Shown here: piece after piece, positions 5,898-7,360 of the stretch
Layout of the letters: each line of letters begins with the position of its first letter
Position numbering within the stretch: position 1 is the first letter of the stretch
Source: a bacterium
GTDB lineage: Bacteria; Atribacterota; JS1; SB-45; 34-128
Direction of reading: 5' to 3'
Assembly: GCA_018894595.1 (NCBI GenBank)
Contig: JAHIPN010000040.1
Span: 1 to 7,360 of the forward strand
Length of the DNA stretch: 7,360 bases
Program-made: the position numbers and the translations under genes
Notes under the pieces: generated by a model
Told to the model about the DNA's origin: nothing
The model's database searches: none
Seen by the model: only the letters and a program-made list of their open reading frames with translations

Positions 5898-7360
5898 TTG
5901 AAAAAATTATTAACCGGGAATGAGGCGATTGCCGAGGGGATAATTGAATCAGGGGTAGAAGTTGTCACTGGATATCCGGGGACTCCTTCTACAGAAGTAA
6001 TCTTAACTTTGCTGCCTCAAAAAGAAGAATTGGGGATTCATATAGAATGGAGTACAAACGAGAAAGTTGCTTTCGAAATTGCTGCTGGTGCTGCCTGGGT
6101 CGGTAAAAGGGCACTGGTTACTATGAAAATGTCGGGGGTTAATGTAGCTGCCGATTCTTTGGCTTCTATCGCTTATAGTGGCTGCACCGGGGGGTTAGTT
6201 GTATTTGTGGCTGATGACCCGGGAGTAAGTGCCGGTATGCCCGAAGAGGATTCCCGATATTACGCTAAATCAATGATAGTTCCCATGCTCGACCTTGCTT
6301 CCCAGCAGGAGTGTTTAGATTATCTAAAACTTGCTTTTGAAGTATCTGAGAAAATCGGAGGACCTGTTTTTTTAAGATCGACCACCGAAATCTCCCATGT
6401 TGCTTCTGATGTGGAAATAGGTAAAAAAGCGAAATTAGAAAAAAGAGAAGCGCGTTTAGAACGTGATATCGCCAAATATACCAAAGCGGGAGCAGCCTGG
6501 TGTATGGCTCAACACCTGGATGCCCTGAGCAGGTTGGCCGAAGCTTCTAAAATTAGCGATTCTTATGTTACTGAATCCGGAATAAAAGTGAATGAAACAC
6601 ATTTTGAGGATGATAATAAATGTGGAGTAATTTATGCCGGAGCGGTGGAGGGAAATTTCCGGGAAGTTTTAAAGAGATATAACTTAAAACTCTCCTGGTT
6701 AAAGATAGGAATGGTTCACCCCTTGCCCGAAGAGAGGATAAAAAAGTTTTTAGAAAAAGTAGATAGGGTGCTTGTCTTGGAAGAATTAGATCCTCTTATC
6801 GAGGCGGAAGTGATGAGAATTACCTATCTCTTAAACAAGAAAGTCGAAATTTTAGGAAAATTTGATAAAACCCTTTCTCTGATCGGAAATTATTCCTTTA
6901 AAAAGATAAAAAATGCCCTGGAGGTTCTCTTAAAAATAAAACTTGAGTCTGGACAGGATCCTAAAATTTTAGAGAGAGCTAAAGAAATAGAAATCAAACG
7001 TCCCACCTCTTTTTGTACAGGCTGCCCTCACCGGGGAACTTATTTTGCTCTGAATAAGGCAATCAAGAATTTAAAATATAAAAAAGAGGAAATTATTATT
7101 ACCGGGGACATAGGGTGTACTATTTTAGGAATGAACAAACCTTTTGAGAGCTGTTGGACTGAAGTGGCTATGGGAGCGAGTATAGGATTAGCCCAGGGAT
7201 TTAAGTGGGCAGGAATTAAAAAACCGGTGATAGCTACCATAGGAGATTCAACTTTCTTTCATGCTGGTATTCCCCCTCTTATTAATGCAGTCTATCATAA
7301 GGTGCCCTTAACGGTAATTATTTTAGATAATGGATGGACTGCCATGACCGGTTTTGAAGA
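5898..7360 (+). CDS. iorA: Indolepyruvate:ferredoxin oxidoreductase alpha subunit-like (IorA), cut at right edge
   Basis: This frame is open from a TTG at 5898 to the window end (487 codons). GAGGAGG lies 7 nt before the TTG and the protein aligns from residue 2 (KKLLTGNEAIAEG), so TTG is the start; the next in-frame ATG is at residue 76. IorA with IorB oxidises 2-oxoacids, classically arylpyruvates from aromatic amino acids, to acyl-CoA while reducing ferredoxin. Visible parts are the pyrimidine-binding half with GYPGTPSTEV (25-34), the likely catalytic glutamate in STNEKVAFE (E55), and DDPG and RYYAK (120-124). The thiamine-diphosphate domain follows, with FCTGCPHRG (372-380), GDIGC (403-407) and GDSTFFHAGIPPLINAVY (449-466). 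DNGWTAMTG (477-485) comes last. The usual C-terminal ferredoxin-like iron-sulfur domain (family length about 600) lies beyond the edge. Several motifs differ from the standard arylpyruvate enzymes, so the substrate may differ. An iorB gene is expected downstream. Confidence 0.88.
   Translation, partial: MKKLLTGNEAIAEGIIESGVEVVTGYPGTPSTEVILTLLPQKEELGIHIEWSTNEKVAFEIAAGAAWVGKRALVTMKMSGVNVAADSLASIAYSGCTGGLVVFVADDPGVSAGMPEEDSRYYAKSMIVPMLDLASQQECLDYLKLAFEVSEKIGGPVFLRSTTEISHVASDVEIGKKAKLEKREARLERDIAKYTKAGAAWCMAQHLDALSRLAEASKISDSYVTESGIKVNETHFEDDNKCGVIYAGAVEGNFREVLKRYNLKLSWLKIGMVHPLPEERIKKFLEKVDRVLVLEELDPLIEAEVMRITYLLNKKVEILGKFDKTLSLIGNYSFKKIKNALEVLLKIKLESGQDPKILERAKEIEIKRPTSFCTGCPHRGTYFALNKAIKNLKYKKEEIIITGDIGCTILGMNKPFESCWTEVAMGASIGLAQGFKWAGIKKPVIATIGDSTFFHAGIPPLINAVYHKVPLTVIILDNGWTAMTGFE

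Noticed and set aside
7040..7240. Minus-strand open frame of 66 codons
   Set aside because: It is antisense to the thiamine-diphosphate domain of iorA, which is conserved at protein level in the plus frame.

Overview
The window is AT-rich DNA from an anaerobic bacterium. Intergenic stretches are especially A/T-heavy, genes carry strong GGAG-type ribosome binding sites, and the lysine and glutamate codons favour A. A ferredoxin-linked 2-oxoacid oxidoreductase and a nickel-pincer 2-hydroxyacid racemase point to a fermentative anaerobe that uses amino acids or hydroxyacids. The solute-binding protein has a signal peptide but no lipobox cysteine, which fits a cell with an outer membrane better than a classical Gram-positive. 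A low-GC diderm such as an Atribacterota-type lineage, or a clostridial relative, is therefore plausible. The sequence alone cannot settle the phylum.

Layout. (1) Bases 1-208, minus strand: the start of a DUF4342 small protein that runs off the left edge. (2) Bases 209-415: a divergent control region with an extended -10 promoter for DUF4342. On the other side, a consensus -10 sits inside a 19-bp near-perfect palindrome, followed by a short GCAA-tetraloop hairpin in the leader of the next gene. (3) Bases 416-1216: a zinc D-aminopeptidase of peptidase family M55 (DppA-like). (4) Bases 1217-1444: an AT-rich gap with a probable promoter. (5) Bases 1445-4488: a complete polar amino-acid ABC importer in the order permease, ATPase, permease, solute-binding protein, closed by a strong hairpin terminator at 4506-4542. 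(6) Bases 4633 to the right edge: a LarA-family racemase followed 2 nt later by iorA. The iorA gene starts with TTG and is cut by the window end.

How the genes may work together (inference): the M55 peptidase releases amino acids from (D-)peptides, and the ABC importer brings polar amino acids into the cell. The last two genes may form a catabolic module: LarA interconverts the stereoisomers of a 2-hydroxyacid, an unseen dehydrogenase makes the 2-oxoacid, and IorA (with an IorB expected downstream) oxidises it to an acyl-CoA while reducing ferredoxin. The larA-iorA coupling is the most distinctive feature. No CRISPR array, tRNA, rRNA, insertion sequence or phage gene is visible.
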